Shown here: positions 1-7,883 of the stretch, one piece after another | Position numbering within the stretch: the stretch's first letter is position 1 | Layout: the number at the start of each line of letters is the position of its first letter | Source: an uncultured Flavobacteriales bacterium | Lineage (GTDB): Bacteria; Bacteroidota; Bacteroidia; Flavobacteriales_E; Vicingaceae | Reading direction: 5' to 3' | Length of the DNA stretch: 64,000 nucleotides | NCBI GenBank assembly: GCA_937901255.1 | Contig: CALCHN010000066.1 | Coordinates: 39,237-103,236 of the forward strand | Notes under the pieces: model-generated | The model's database searches: none | Told to the model about the DNA's origin: nothing | Seen by the model: only the letters and a program-made list of their open reading frames with translations | Position numbers and translations under genes: made by a program

Positions 1-1
1 A

Positions 2-496
2 TTTTCCTATTTTCAATTTAAAAAGAGCCTTGAAGCTGAAAAAAGAAGAGAAAAAAGAGAAGAAATTAGAAAAAAGTTAGATGAATTTTATGGCCCTTTT
101 CTTCAGCTACGCAAAAAAAGTGATATACTTTATGATAGATTCCAAAGTAAATTTAGAGCCAATGATAAGGATTTTAGTACTCTAAGATATTTAATGAATG
201 GACACAAATTTGAAGGGAATGACAAAAAGTTATTAGAAGAAATTATTATAATCGGTAAAAAATGCGAAGAATTAATCCATTCTAAAGCTGGGTTAATTGA
301 TGATTCAAATCTAAGAAATAATGTTTTACCTCGATTAACTACACATTTCTTAATATTACGGCTCGCATTTGAAGAAAAATTAGAGAACCAAGCACTCCGT
401 TTTGATGATTTAACTTTTCCAAAAGAAATAGATGGGCTTATTGAGAAAAGATTTGTAGAATTAGGGGATGAATTAGATAAGTTATCTCAATCATAA
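2..496 (+). CDS. Hypothetical coiled-coil protein, 5' partial
   Basis: The frame is open from the first bases of the window to the stop at 494-496, so the gene begins upstream and only the C-terminal 164 residues are visible. The first ATG at 194 is internal: the reading frame upstream of it encodes a strongly charged Lys/Glu/Arg helix (about residues 7-27) followed by a continuous helical sequence. An aromatic stretch (FSYFQF) just before the helix could be the end of a membrane segment, but this cannot be judged from the fragment. No catalytic motif is recognised. It is followed after 30 bases by the GIY-YIG gene on the same strand, so it may belong to the same operon. Function unknown. Confidence 0.6.
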   Translation, partial: FSYFQFKKSLEAEKRREKREEIRKKLDEFYGPFLQLRKKSDILYDRFQSKFRANDKDFSTLRYLMNGHKFEGNDKKLLEEIIIIGKKCEELIHSKAGLIDDSNLRNNVLPRLTTHFLILRLAFEEKLENQALRFDDLTFPKEIDGLIEKRFVELGDELDKLSQS

Positions 497-526
497 TGCA
501 TCTTAATTTGTTACTTTTCAGTATTC

Positions 527-1051
527 ATGAGACAAGCAGCATTCAATTTAACTGGTAAGATAAAGGCACATGAAGTAACAAATCAACTTTATCCTATATT
601 TTGGGATAAATTTGATTTTAAACTACTAAAAAAACACAATCCAAAATGGACTGAGATTAAATTTTTAAATGATAAAGGGGACGATTTAAGTGATGAAATG
701 AAAACTTTGCCAGATGACCATGGTGGAATTTATATTTTTGTTATTAAATGTAATATTCTTCCTACAACTTCTGAATATTTAGCATATATAGGTAGAGCTC
801 AGTTTTCAGATAGCCATAATCTCAAAATCCGTTGTAGAAAATATTTTTATGAATATTTTACAGAAGAAGGAAGGCCTAAAATAACGCGTATGATTGGGCA
901 ATGGGGTAAATATTTATACCTTAAGTATGCAGAAATTGATGATAACAATGATACAGTTGAATTAGAAGCAAACTTAATAAATGCTATTTTACCTCCTTTT
1001 AATGATGAGATACCTGACAAAACAATAAAACAAGCTATTAATGCATTTTGA
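527..1051 (+). CDS. GIY-YIG nuclease domain protein
   Basis: A 174-residue protein. The motif GGIYIF at residues 66-71 followed by YLAYIGR at 84-90 matches the GIY and YIG elements of the GIY-YIG nuclease fold. Arginines at 102 and 104 and a glutamate at 147 in a helix (VELEANLINA) fit the catalytic Arg and metal-binding Glu, and PPFND near 156-160 fits the usual terminal Asn. The first 60 residues are an extra N-terminal region without recognised motif. It is followed after 7 bases by the DGQHR gene, so the two are probably co-transcribed. The inferred role is a single-strand or structure-specific DNA nick in a modification or defence context; the domain is clear, the substrate is unknown. 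Confidence 0.75.
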   Translation: MRQAAFNLTGKIKAHEVTNQLYPIFWDKFDFKLLKKHNPKWTEIKFLNDKGDDLSDEMKTLPDDHGGIYIFVIKCNILPTTSEYLAYIGRAQFSDSHNLKIRCRKYFYEYFTEEGRPKITRMIGQWGKYLYLKYAEIDDNNDTVELEANLINAILPPFNDEIPDKTIKQAINAF

Positions 1052-1058
1052 ATAAAAA

Positions 1059-2324
1059 ATGAAGATACCTGCTATTAGAGCCAAAATAGGAACATGGACA
1101 TATTATATTTCTACATTAACGTTCCAACAAATTAATGATCATGTAGAAAAAATTGATGATCAATTACATAATTCAGAAGGGTTAAAAGATATGATACAAA
1201 GAAGTATTACAAAGAATTATGTTAGTATTAAAGAATATATATTAAATCAACCAGAGATGTTCTTTAATTCAATAGTTTTGGCAGTATATAATGGTACTCC
1301 TTCGTGGATTGAAGTTGAATTAGAGTATGGAGATCAAGAATATTTTAATATGGGATTTCTTGATTTCCCCGAAGAAAATGAAAAAATGTTCCCCGTTGAT
1401 GGACAACATAGGGTAGAGGGAATTAAAGCAGCTTTAATAGATAATCCTGAATTAAAAAGTAATACTATTGGGGCTATTTTTATTGGTCATAGTACAGACG
1501 CAGAAGGAATGCAAAAATCTCGCAGGCTTTTTACAACACTTAATAGGTATGCAAAACCTGTTACAATGGATGATATAATTGCATTAGATGAAGATGATAG
1601 TATTGCTATAGTCACAAGAAGTTTATTGGAAAATTTTCAACTATTTTCAGGTAAAAATGTAACTAAATCAAAAAATAAAGCCATACCTGATACAGATAAA
1701 AACTCGATAACATCAATTATAACATTGTATCAATGTAATAGAGAATTATTAAAATTATTTCGAAAAAAAAGAAAAACAGAGGCCCCTAATAGTAGTAGGG
1801 ATAAAAAAAGTTTTGCAGACTACTTAAAATTTAGACCAGAAGAAGAAGAAATAAGATTATTTAATGAATTTTGTTTGGGTTTTTGGACTGCTTTTTCAGA
1901 TAATATTACTGTCGTAAATGATTATTTAAATTCTTCTTTAGAAAAACCAGCATTAAATTATAGAAATAAAGAAACAGGAGGTAACTTAATTTTTAGACCT
2001 GTTGGTATATTGCCTTTTGTTCAGGCAGTAATAGAAATTTATAAAAGAACCGATGATACCTTTACTAATATTTTTTCTAGATTTAATCAAATAAATATGA
2101 ATATGGATAATATTCCGTGGAAACAAGTATTATGGAATCCTTATGAAAAAATAATGATTATGGGGTCTTCAGGTATAGTAAAATTACTTTTCATATACAT
2201 GTATAAGACTGATATTATTAGAGCTAGTGAATTAAAATCGTTGAAAGAAAAATATGCTTCTAAAATAAATTATGAAGAAGATGATTTAGATCCGGTTTTA
2301 AACGAAATTTCTATTTTACAATAA
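1059..2324 (+). CDS. DGQHR domain protein (DndB-like)
   Basis: A 421-residue protein with the diagnostic motif VDGQHR at 113-118, followed by RLFTTLNRYAKP near 150-165, the second conserved block of DGQHR-domain proteins. In the Dnd phosphorothioation system the family member DndB acts as a transcriptional and modification regulator; many homologues are stand-alone and sit in genomic islands. No DndA/C/D/E genes are present here, so phosphorothioation is not implied. It lies 7 bases after the GIY-YIG gene and 7 bases before the EVE-like gene, a tight operon. The family assignment is good; the biochemical role is inferred. Confidence 0.75.
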   Translation: MKIPAIRAKIGTWTYYISTLTFQQINDHVEKIDDQLHNSEGLKDMIQRSITKNYVSIKEYILNQPEMFFNSIVLAVYNGTPSWIEVELEYGDQEYFNMGFLDFPEENEKMFPVDGQHRVEGIKAALIDNPELKSNTIGAIFIGHSTDAEGMQKSRRLFTTLNRYAKPVTMDDIIALDEDDSIAIVTRSLLENFQLFSGKNVTKSKNKAIPDTDKNSITSIITLYQCNRELLKLFRKKRKTEAPNSSRDKKSFADYLKFRPEEEEIRLFNEFCLGFWTAFSDNITVVNDYLNSSLEKPALNYRNKETGGNLIFRPVGILPFVQAVIEIYKRTDDTFTNIFSRFNQINMNMDNIPWKQVLWNPYEKIMIMGSSGIVKLLFIYMYKTDIIRASELKSLKEKYASKINYEEDDLDPVLNEISILQ

Positions 2325-2331
2325 GATAGCA

Positions 2332-2766
2332 ATGGCAATATATGGTGCAGGATCAAACTGGAACGGTGATGAAATGAAAGATATTTTCTTTGAAAAAGAA
2401 CAATTTATTTTAGGCTGGAATGATGAACATGCAAAAGATTTATATGAAGCCATCACTACTTTAAAAACAGGAGATATTATATATCTCAAATCTAATTCTC
2501 CCGGATCAAGAAAAATAAGAGTAAAAGGTATTGGAGTAGTAACTAAATGTTTTATTCAAAATATTACAGAAGGCGAATATGCTAATCAATCTGTTAAAGA
2601 TTGGGATAGCTTATTTGTAAAAGTAAAATGGATTCAAAAAGAAGAATTTCATATAGTTATTCCTAAAGATGAAGGGAAACTAACCAACGTTAGAGCAGCA
2701 AGTTTTTATGAAGAATATTTGCCATTTGTACAAGAGAGGATATTAACTACTCTTTTCAATTTATGA
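2332..2766 (+). CDS. EVE/PUA-like domain protein, candidate modified-base reader
   Basis: A 144-residue single-domain protein. The layout NWNGDEM at 9-15, FILGW near 26-30, GDIIYLKS near 47-54 and IRVKGIGVV near 62-72 resembles the small PUA-like beta barrels of the EVE/YTH/ASCH class, which bind modified bases by flipping them into a pocket. The conserved tryptophans W10 and W30 fit the aromatic cage seen in such domains, though this is judged by eye. Its position between a DGQHR protein and a papain-like protein supports a role in sensing modified DNA or RNA. The stop codon overlaps the next start (ATGA), implying translational coupling. Confidence 0.55.
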   Translation: MAIYGAGSNWNGDEMKDIFFEKEQFILGWNDEHAKDLYEAITTLKTGDIIYLKSNSPGSRKIRVKGIGVVTKCFIQNITEGEYANQSVKDWDSLFVKVKWIQKEEFHIVIPKDEGKLTNVRAASFYEEYLPFVQERILTTLFNL

Positions 2767-3359
2767 TGATGAAAAATCTAACTAGAAAAGATCCCACATA
2801 TAAAATGCACGAGCTTCCAGACATTATTAATCCAGGATTTGAATGGAATGCTAAAATCGGTTATACAGGGTCAATTATAAAAAGAAGTCTTTTGAAGGCT
2901 ACTAGTATTTTTCAGCATTTTGGAATTATTTATGGATTTGATTCTAATAATACATTATGGGTTATAGAAAATAATTTAGATGGTGTAGAGTGTATAACTT
3001 TTGATGATTTTATGAATGGAGAAATTTATTTTGAAATAGAACATCAAACAAATTCAGATGCAAAAAAGTTAATTGAAATACTGAATAGAGCTAAAGAACG
3101 TTCAGGACTAGTTTACAGTTTGGATAAAAACAACTGCGAAATGTTTGCCAATTATTGTTTTTATGGAGTAACAGCTAGCAAACAAATAGAAAACACAAAA
3201 TTGATTTTAAATGGATTTATAACATACCTCGAATTTAGGGTCGCTAATACTAATGACGAAATCAAACATAGTTTTTTAGAATCATTGGCAGAATTTAGAA
3301 CAGAATTTGAAATAAAAAGACCTGAAGAATTAACTAGAATAATAGAAAGGAAAAAGTAA
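2763..3359 (+). CDS. LRAT/papain-like (permuted NlpC/P60 fold) protein
   Basis: A 198-residue protein. FQHFGIIYG at 50-58 supplies a His (H52) followed by an aromatic strand, and NNCEMFANYC at 123-132 supplies a Cys (C125) in the NCE-x-F context. This His-then-Cys order is that of the lecithin:retinol acyltransferase-like, circularly permuted NlpC/P60 papain fold, whose members are acyltransferases, thiol hydrolases or peptidases. The start codon is the first of three tandem ATGs and overlaps the stop of the EVE-like gene. No signal peptide is seen, so it probably acts in the cytoplasm. In this operon it may be an effector, but that is inference. Confidence 0.55.
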   Translation: MMMKNLTRKDPTYKMHELPDIINPGFEWNAKIGYTGSIIKRSLLKATSIFQHFGIIYGFDSNNTLWVIENNLDGVECITFDDFMNGEIYFEIEHQTNSDAKKLIEILNRAKERSGLVYSLDKNNCEMFANYCFYGVTASKQIENTKLILNGFITYLEFRVANTNDEIKHSFLESLAEFRTEFEIKRPEELTRIIERKK

Positions 3360-3386
3360 TAGTTAAATTATAAAGTATTATTTCTG

Positions 3387-3394
3387 TATATTTG
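3387..3394 (+). promoter_or_regulatory. TAnnTTTG minus-7 element upstream of small ORF
   Basis: TATATTTG matches the Bacteroidota TAnnTTTG element exactly. It ends only five bases before the ATG at 3400, so the transcript would be essentially leaderless if that ATG is used, or would start translation at one of the internal ATGs (3415, 3424, 3427). No clear TTG minus-33 element is seen. Confidence 0.45.
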
Positions 3395-3399
3395 CACAT

Positions 3400-3555
3400 A
3401 TGAATCAACAACTTATGTTTAATATGATGTTTTTAATCTTTGGGGCAATTGGTGCTTTAGGAACTTTGTATTCTGTTGTTGGAGATTTAAAAAAAAAACT
3501 TAATCTTGGTCATATCGAAATAATATTTCGTTTGGTTTTGACTGGTAATAGATGA
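3400..3555 (+). CDS. Small single-pass membrane protein, hypothetical
   Basis: A 51-codon open frame, MNQQLMF... to ...LTGNR. Residues 8-28 form one hydrophobic segment rich in Met, Phe, Leu and Gly, followed by a basic KKKLNLGH stretch, so a single membrane helix with a positive cytoplasmic flank is likely. It directly follows the candidate defence operon and has its own perfect minus-7 element. Small membrane proteins of this type occur in bacterial immunity and toxin systems, but nothing here proves that. It could be a chance open frame; the promoter and clean hydropathy argue for a real gene. Confidence 0.35.
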   Translation: MNQQLMFNMMFLIFGAIGALGTLYSVVGDLKKKLNLGHIEIIFRLVLTGNR

Positions 3556-3615
3556 AAAAAATATTTTATTTCATATTAATTAAATAAACCAATAAATATT
3601 TTGAGTTTCAATAAA

Positions 3616-3909
3616 TCATTTCTTTCTTCTATTATTCTTGTTTTTTAATGAATCTGAAATTAAGTCCGATATTTTTTGTTTAGCAAAAGATAATTCATCT
3701 TTTATGTCATCATACGTTTTAGTTCCATCAAGAAAACCATTAAGTGATATTTTTGCGTCTCGTAACTTAGCACAATCTTCATAATTTTCTGTAGCAACAT
3801 TTTTATCAAGCATTTCATCAATTTTTGATAATGCTAATTTAACTTCTGTCGGTTTTTGTGCCATAATCTCATTATATAGCTTATCCGAATTGTTTTTCTT
3901 TTCATCCAT
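3616..3909 (-). CDS. Small helical protein with UVR-like motif
   Basis: A 97-residue, almost entirely helical and charged protein. The stretch NYEDCAKLRDAKISL near 42-56 resembles the UVR motif (short helical hairpin in UvrB, UvrC, McsA and Clp proteins used for protein-protein contacts). The C-terminus is a basic tail (KNKNNRRKK). It lies 64 bases downstream of the GHKL ATPase on the same strand, so the two may be co-transcribed and interact. Function unknown. Confidence 0.5.
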   Translation of the reverse strand: MDEKKNNSDKLYNEIMAQKPTEVKLALSKIDEMLDKNVATENYEDCAKLRDAKISLNGFLDGTKTYDDIKDELSFAKQKISDLISDSLKNKNNRRKK

Positions 3910-3973
3910 AATTTATGTTTTTATAACAATAATCAATTCAGAAAAGAAAATCAATAGTAAATTTATTTTTTAT

Positions 3974-6430
3974 TTAATCTCCAAGCCCTTCCATTAAAAC
4001 CTCACTATTAAAATTGAGAATAAAAGAAGAATAATAATGGCTAAAAATGTCTTTTAAATAATCTCCTAAGTCAACCGGGCTTTCATTTTGATTGTTTTCA
4101 TCTTCAATACTAATTTTAAATTTTCGGTTAATAGTAATCGTATAAAGAAATAATACATGAAAATAAATAGAAGAAAAATATTTTCTATCTGCTAACTCCA
4201 ATTGACTTTGAGAAGCATCTTTATATTTAGATTTAAAATCTTTTAATACGGTACTATCCATATTAATAAAAATACTTTCGAGCGTATCTCCACTTACTTG
4301 AGGAATCATAGTTGTTTCATACTTCATTTCTTCAGAAGTCATATTTTCAACTTCTTCCCATGAATAAGTTCCATCTATTTCTTTCTTCTCTTTATAAGCT
4401 AAAATTAGATTAGGTAACCCTGATAAATTATCTTCTTTTTCTTTTTCTACCTTGTGTTTTTTAGGCTTTTCAGGATCAACTATCTTAACAAAAAATAATT
4501 GCTTAAAATCTTCAGCAGGAGCAGATAAAGAAGCTGATACTTGTATCATATCTCCAACCTTAGCTTCTTCTGTTGTATCTATATTAATTTTAATTGTTCC
4601 GTCTTTTGGGCTTGACTTATTTACGTTTATTATTTTTTTAGGTGTGTTAGGTATAGGATTTTCATTTTCACCACCAATTCCATCACCTCCTAAAAGAGCA
4701 ATTTGCATTTCTCCTGGTTCTTCTGAACGGTCAAAATAATCATTCTCAACATCCGTTTTAAAACGAATAGTTTTTTCACCACCTAACGGAATTTGAAATG
4801 TTTGAATTTCACCATTCTTTTGATTTTGAAGTTTAAAAAGGGTTGGAAATCGTTCAGGTTTAAAACCATAATCTTCGTTGTTCTTCTTGTTTTTTTTATC
4901 TGATTTTGGCTTTTCTTTTCTTTTTGAGCCAAAATCTTCAATATTATATGCCTGTTTCAATAACGATAATATATTGTTATCAAAAGGCATGTTTTGAGAA
5001 AGGTTTTTAACCAATTCTTTTGTTGAAGATGTATTATCAAAACCAGATGTATCTCTCCTCTGTTTTACAATTTCCTGTAACCTACTATCTTTACTAGATA
5101 ATTTAGCTGCTAAAAAATGTCTTAAATGTTGTGTTTCTTCACCATTTTTCAACCTATCCCTTGAAGCCATAAACAACTCTTTTCGAAAGTCATAATTCAT
5201 TTCAGTACAATCAACATGTATGAGTAAATGATTTCTTAATACATTCATTTTAAGTGCTCTACTTATGAATTCGGAGGTATAGAAACCATGAACTTGACCA
5301 TTCATTGAAAAAAGAACGGACATTCCATTCTTAAAATATCTATCTTGAATTACTTCTTTTGATTTTTTCATGTCAAAATCTCTAACTCTATTTTTAAATA
5401 CATAGCAATGAACTTTCATTGGTCCAATTACCGAGTCTTCTAAACTTTCCGAAAAACTATCCTCAAGATAATCTGTTTTCTCATCTTCAAATCTTCGATT
5501 TAAACCATAGGCTGTATTTGTTAAAACTTTATTATCAGGGTATCTTAATTTCGTATCTTTAGTCAGAACAGGTAAAATAGGTTTATATAAAAATTCATTT
5601 ATACTTTGGTTTAAATCTTGAGCAAATCCAGAGTAGCCTTTTGGGAATTGATAAGAATACATTTTAATAATAGAACCGGTAGTAAATTCTCTATCTTCCA
5701 GCCCTAAATCTAATGGTTCATTTAAAGGAAACGAGGGTATCTTTTTATTCACCACTAAATATTCATACCAAGTTTCTTTTCTTTTATCGGCATCTGTTTT
5801 TTTATGTTCTCTTATTAAAGTAAATCCAAAATCCCCTGTATTATCAAACCTTTTAGATGCTATCAGTTGGTATCTTTTTTTTCCGCAGAAGACAATTGCT
5901 CCTGTTCCTCCCATATTGTATTTTCCCTGAACAAAATGTATTTCATTTTTATTACCTTTTTTAATTGACAAAAATGTATCAGCAAAATCATTTGGATGTT
6001 GTCCTTCTCCATTATCATAAATTATTACTGACGTTGGAAGGTTTTTACGATTTCTAGGACCTTTACCATCAGCTATAATTTGAATTTCCTTTGCTTGATT
6101 GTTTCGGTAGGTAGTAATATCCCAATTTTTATGATTAGGGAAAAATTGTACAAGAGCATCGTCCATTGATTTAGGAGCTTCATCTGACTTTGGTGCTATA
6201 TTGTTTTCATAAGATTTTTTCATTAGTATAGCATCTATCGAGTTAGTAATTTTCTCAATTAAAGATGCTATAGGGCTAGATTGTTGGTTTTTAATAGTGC
6301 TAAAATTAGTATCATCCCCTCCTAAAGGTTCCCAATTATTATCATTAAATATTTCTTTATTTTTCTCGATTACTTCTTGTAGCTCATCTTCGTCTTTAGC
6401 AAAGTATAAGGATTCGAATAACTGTTTCAT
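3974..6430 (-). CDS. GHKL (HSP90/histidine-kinase/MutL-type) ATPase, 818 aa
   Basis: The N-terminal ~250 residues carry the Bergerat ATP-binding fold: EKITNSIDA at 59-67 (N box with Glu and Asn), DNGEGQ at 139-144 (DxGxG, G1 box) and GKYNMGGTGA at 169-178 (G2 box). The central part is mixed alpha/beta. A low-complexity Lys/Asn/Glu linker lies near 510-535, followed by a C-terminal region with two further beta-rich segments. No histidine phospho-acceptor or response domain is seen, so this is not an ordinary sensor kinase; it is more like the MORC/MutL-type ATPases found in defence islands. Its partner proteins are probably the adjacent small helical genes. The ATPase fold is secure, the role is inferred. 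Confidence 0.7.
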   Translation of the reverse strand: MKQLFESLYFAKDEDELQEVIEKNKEIFNDNNWEPLGGDDTNFSTIKNQQSSPIASLIEKITNSIDAILMKKSYENNIAPKSDEAPKSMDDALVQFFPNHKNWDITTYRNNQAKEIQIIADGKGPRNRKNLPTSVIIYDNGEGQHPNDFADTFLSIKKGNKNEIHFVQGKYNMGGTGAIVFCGKKRYQLIASKRFDNTGDFGFTLIREHKKTDADKRKETWYEYLVVNKKIPSFPLNEPLDLGLEDREFTTGSIIKMYSYQFPKGYSGFAQDLNQSINEFLYKPILPVLTKDTKLRYPDNKVLTNTAYGLNRRFEDEKTDYLEDSFSESLEDSVIGPMKVHCYVFKNRVRDFDMKKSKEVIQDRYFKNGMSVLFSMNGQVHGFYTSEFISRALKMNVLRNHLLIHVDCTEMNYDFRKELFMASRDRLKNGEETQHLRHFLAAKLSSKDSRLQEIVKQRRDTSGFDNTSSTKELVKNLSQNMPFDNNILSLLKQAYNIEDFGSKRKEKPKSDKKNKKNNEDYGFKPERFPTLFKLQNQKNGEIQTFQIPLGGEKTIRFKTDVENDYFDRSEEPGEMQIALLGGDGIGGENENPIPNTPKKIINVNKSSPKDGTIKINIDTTEEAKVGDMIQVSASLSAPAEDFKQLFFVKIVDPEKPKKHKVEKEKEDNLSGLPNLILAYKEKKEIDGTYSWEEVENMTSEEMKYETTMIPQVSGDTLESIFINMDSTVLKDFKSKYKDASQSQLELADRKYFSSIYFHVLFLYTITINRKFKISIEDENNQNESPVDLGDYLKDIFSHYYSSFILNFNSEVLMEGLGD

Positions 6431-6523
6431 TAGTTAATAGTTTTTACAAATTACGATTTAAAAGTAATCATAAATGTTAATTAAACAAATTAGAAATAGT
6501 TAGTTTATTTTTAGTTGTTTACA

Positions 6524-6602
6524 ACAACCCAAGTTTGCTCATTAATTTCAGAAAAAGAGCTTCAGATATTTTGGATGAAATTATGAAATGGTAATTATTT
6601 TT
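6524..6602 (+). pseudogene. Duplicated 3' remnant of the 6720 gene
   Basis: About 79 bases here match 6898-6976, the end of the gene at 6720-6968, with only about four differences and including the stop codon and following T-rich run. Only the 3' part is present, so this is the stub of a partly deleted tandem copy. The rest of the 6431-6719 interval shows no gene. Confidence 0.7.
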
Positions 6603-6719
6603 GTTTTCCAACTCAATATTTTCTGTGATAATGAGAGTAAGGTAAAAAGTTCTCCAGAATGAAATATATTTTATTTTTAAATAAATATAAAACTTCTTTT
6701 ATAATTTCGCAGGCTCACT

Positions 6720-6968
6720 ATGCAAGAAGAATATTATAGAATAGTAGATGCTGTTGATGCCTTATTCAACGAAAAGAAAGAAGCGTTAAAAGAGAGTAAG
6801 CTACTAACAGTAGCGAAAAAAGAAGCGTGTAATAATGTAAGTAAGAAAATAGCTGCTCTAAAAGATTATATAGATGAGATCAAACATCTAAATTCTGACA
6901 ACCCAAGTTTGCTCATTAATTTCAGAAAAAGAGCTTCAGACATTTCGGAAGAAATTATGAAATGGTAA
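6720..6968 (+). CDS. Hypothetical small helical protein
   Basis: An 82-residue, highly charged, all-helical protein without recognised motif. A near-consensus minus-7 element (TATAATTTCG) lies about 11-20 bases before the ATG. The last ~22 codons are duplicated upstream at 6524-6602. The gene is transcribed away from the GHKL ATPase, and its helical character recalls its two neighbours at 3616 and 7026. Function unknown. Confidence 0.45.
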   Translation: MQEEYYRIVDAVDALFNEKKEALKESKLLTVAKKEACNNVSKKIAALKDYIDEIKHLNSDNPSLLINFRKRASDISEEIMKW

Positions 6969-7025
6969 TTATTTTTTTCAGCTTACTATTTTTTGCTGAA
7001 TGCTCACTTTTTTCTCTAATGTTTT

Positions 7026-7448
7026 CTATTTTAATTCCAATTTTTGCTTTAAAGCAACTGATTTATCGACCAACTGACCTGCTAATTTAAAATCCTTATT
7101 ACTTAAAGCAGTTTGTCTGGCTTCAGAAAGTTTTTCTATTTCATCAAATATTAGTTGATTAAACTCTTGTGTGTTATCTTCAAACTGACTTAAAAATTGC
7201 TTAGAGGCTTTTATAAATTCAATGTTTTCAGCAATAAGTTCTAATGAATTTACATTATCATTCCACTCTTTAATGCTATTTTTTAATTCGCTTCTAAGTT
7301 CAGGCAAATTACTTTCGGCTCTAAATTTTTCAGCTAATTCATATCGTTGATTTTTTATTATTTCAGCCCCCTGATTTTCAATAGCTGTTATTGTATGAAT
7401 CTGTTTTAAAATATCATTTCGTAATTCTTTAAAGTTTAGTTCTTGCAT
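7026..7448 (-). CDS. Hypothetical coiled-coil protein with UVR-like helices
   Basis: A 140-residue all-helical protein. RYELAEKFRAE near 36-46 and DFKLAGQLVDK near 119-129 both recall the UVR helical hairpin (aromatic-x-x-A-x-x-x-R/V pattern). There is no signal peptide and no catalytic motif. Together with the protein at 3616 it makes two UVR-like proteins within 4 kb, flanking the GHKL ATPase, which suggests a shared protein-protein role. Convergent with the 6720 gene. Function unknown. Confidence 0.5.
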   Translation of the reverse strand: MQELNFKELRNDILKQIHTITAIENQGAEIIKNQRYELAEKFRAESNLPELRSELKNSIKEWNDNVNSLELIAENIEFIKASKQFLSQFEDNTQEFNQLIFDEIEKLSEARQTALSNKDFKLAGQLVDKSVALKQKLELK

Positions 7449-7577
7449 AGTCTATTTTTTTGAGCAATTTAGTTAATATTTTATTTATTACAAAAAAAAC
7501 CAACAAATTAATGTTGGCTCTTATGTTTATTTAGTTTTTCTATGATATAAAGATATATAAAAAATATGTTTTCCTGA

Positions 7578-7613
7578 ATCGTTGAAAATCGTTGAAAATC
7601 GTTTTTCAACGAT
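7578..7613. repeat. Direct repeats plus 11-bp perfect palindrome
   Basis: ATCGTTGAAA occurs twice in tandem (7578 and 7588). The second copy is the left arm of an 11-bp perfect inverted repeat, ATCGTTGAAAA (7588-7598) and TTTTCAACGAT (7603-7613), with a 4-base loop. A second inverted pair, GATGAATAA (7611-7619) and TTATTCATC (7642-7650), follows. It lies in a 207-base gap between two minus-strand genes. There is no T-run on the minus strand as expected of a terminator, so an operator or recombinase or replication-protein site is as likely. Confidence 0.6.
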
Positions 7614-7655
7614 GAATAAGGATTTTAATCAATGCTCATCGTTATTCATCAATAA

Positions 7656-7883
7656 TCACTGATCATGCTTGAATTTCGATGCTTTTTTATCCGTTTCTTC
7701 ATTTGCTTGGAGTACTAAAGCAATTATATAAAATGCTATTACAACTACACCAACAGCTAAAAAAGAGTTATTCTTTTTCCTTTCTACATCAATTTGAAAT
7801 TTTGGTTCACCAATGTCTTCCATAAAAATATTGGCTTTTTGATTGGCTTTTATAAATGCTTCGCTAAAGTTAGTTTCATTCAT
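7656..7883 (-). CDS. Hypothetical single-pass membrane protein
   Basis: A 75-residue protein. A hydrophobic segment at about 43-62 (FLAVGVVVIAFYIIALVLQ) is preceded by a basic patch (ERKKNN) and followed by a charged tail, consistent with one membrane helix. Its start overlaps the stop of the zinc-ribbon gene by four bases (ATGA), so it is translationally coupled to it. Part of the minus-strand accessory operon upstream of which lie the HTH and integrase genes. Function unknown. Confidence 0.45.
   Translation of the reverse strand: MNETNFSEAFIKANQKANIFMEDIGEPKFQIDVERKKNNSFLAVGVVVIAFYIIALVLQANEETDKKASKFKHDQ

Noticed and set aside
527..2324. A complete Dnd phosphorothioation system
   Set aside because: Only a DGQHR (DndB-like) protein is present; no cysteine desulfurase, DndC, DndD or DndE genes are in the window.
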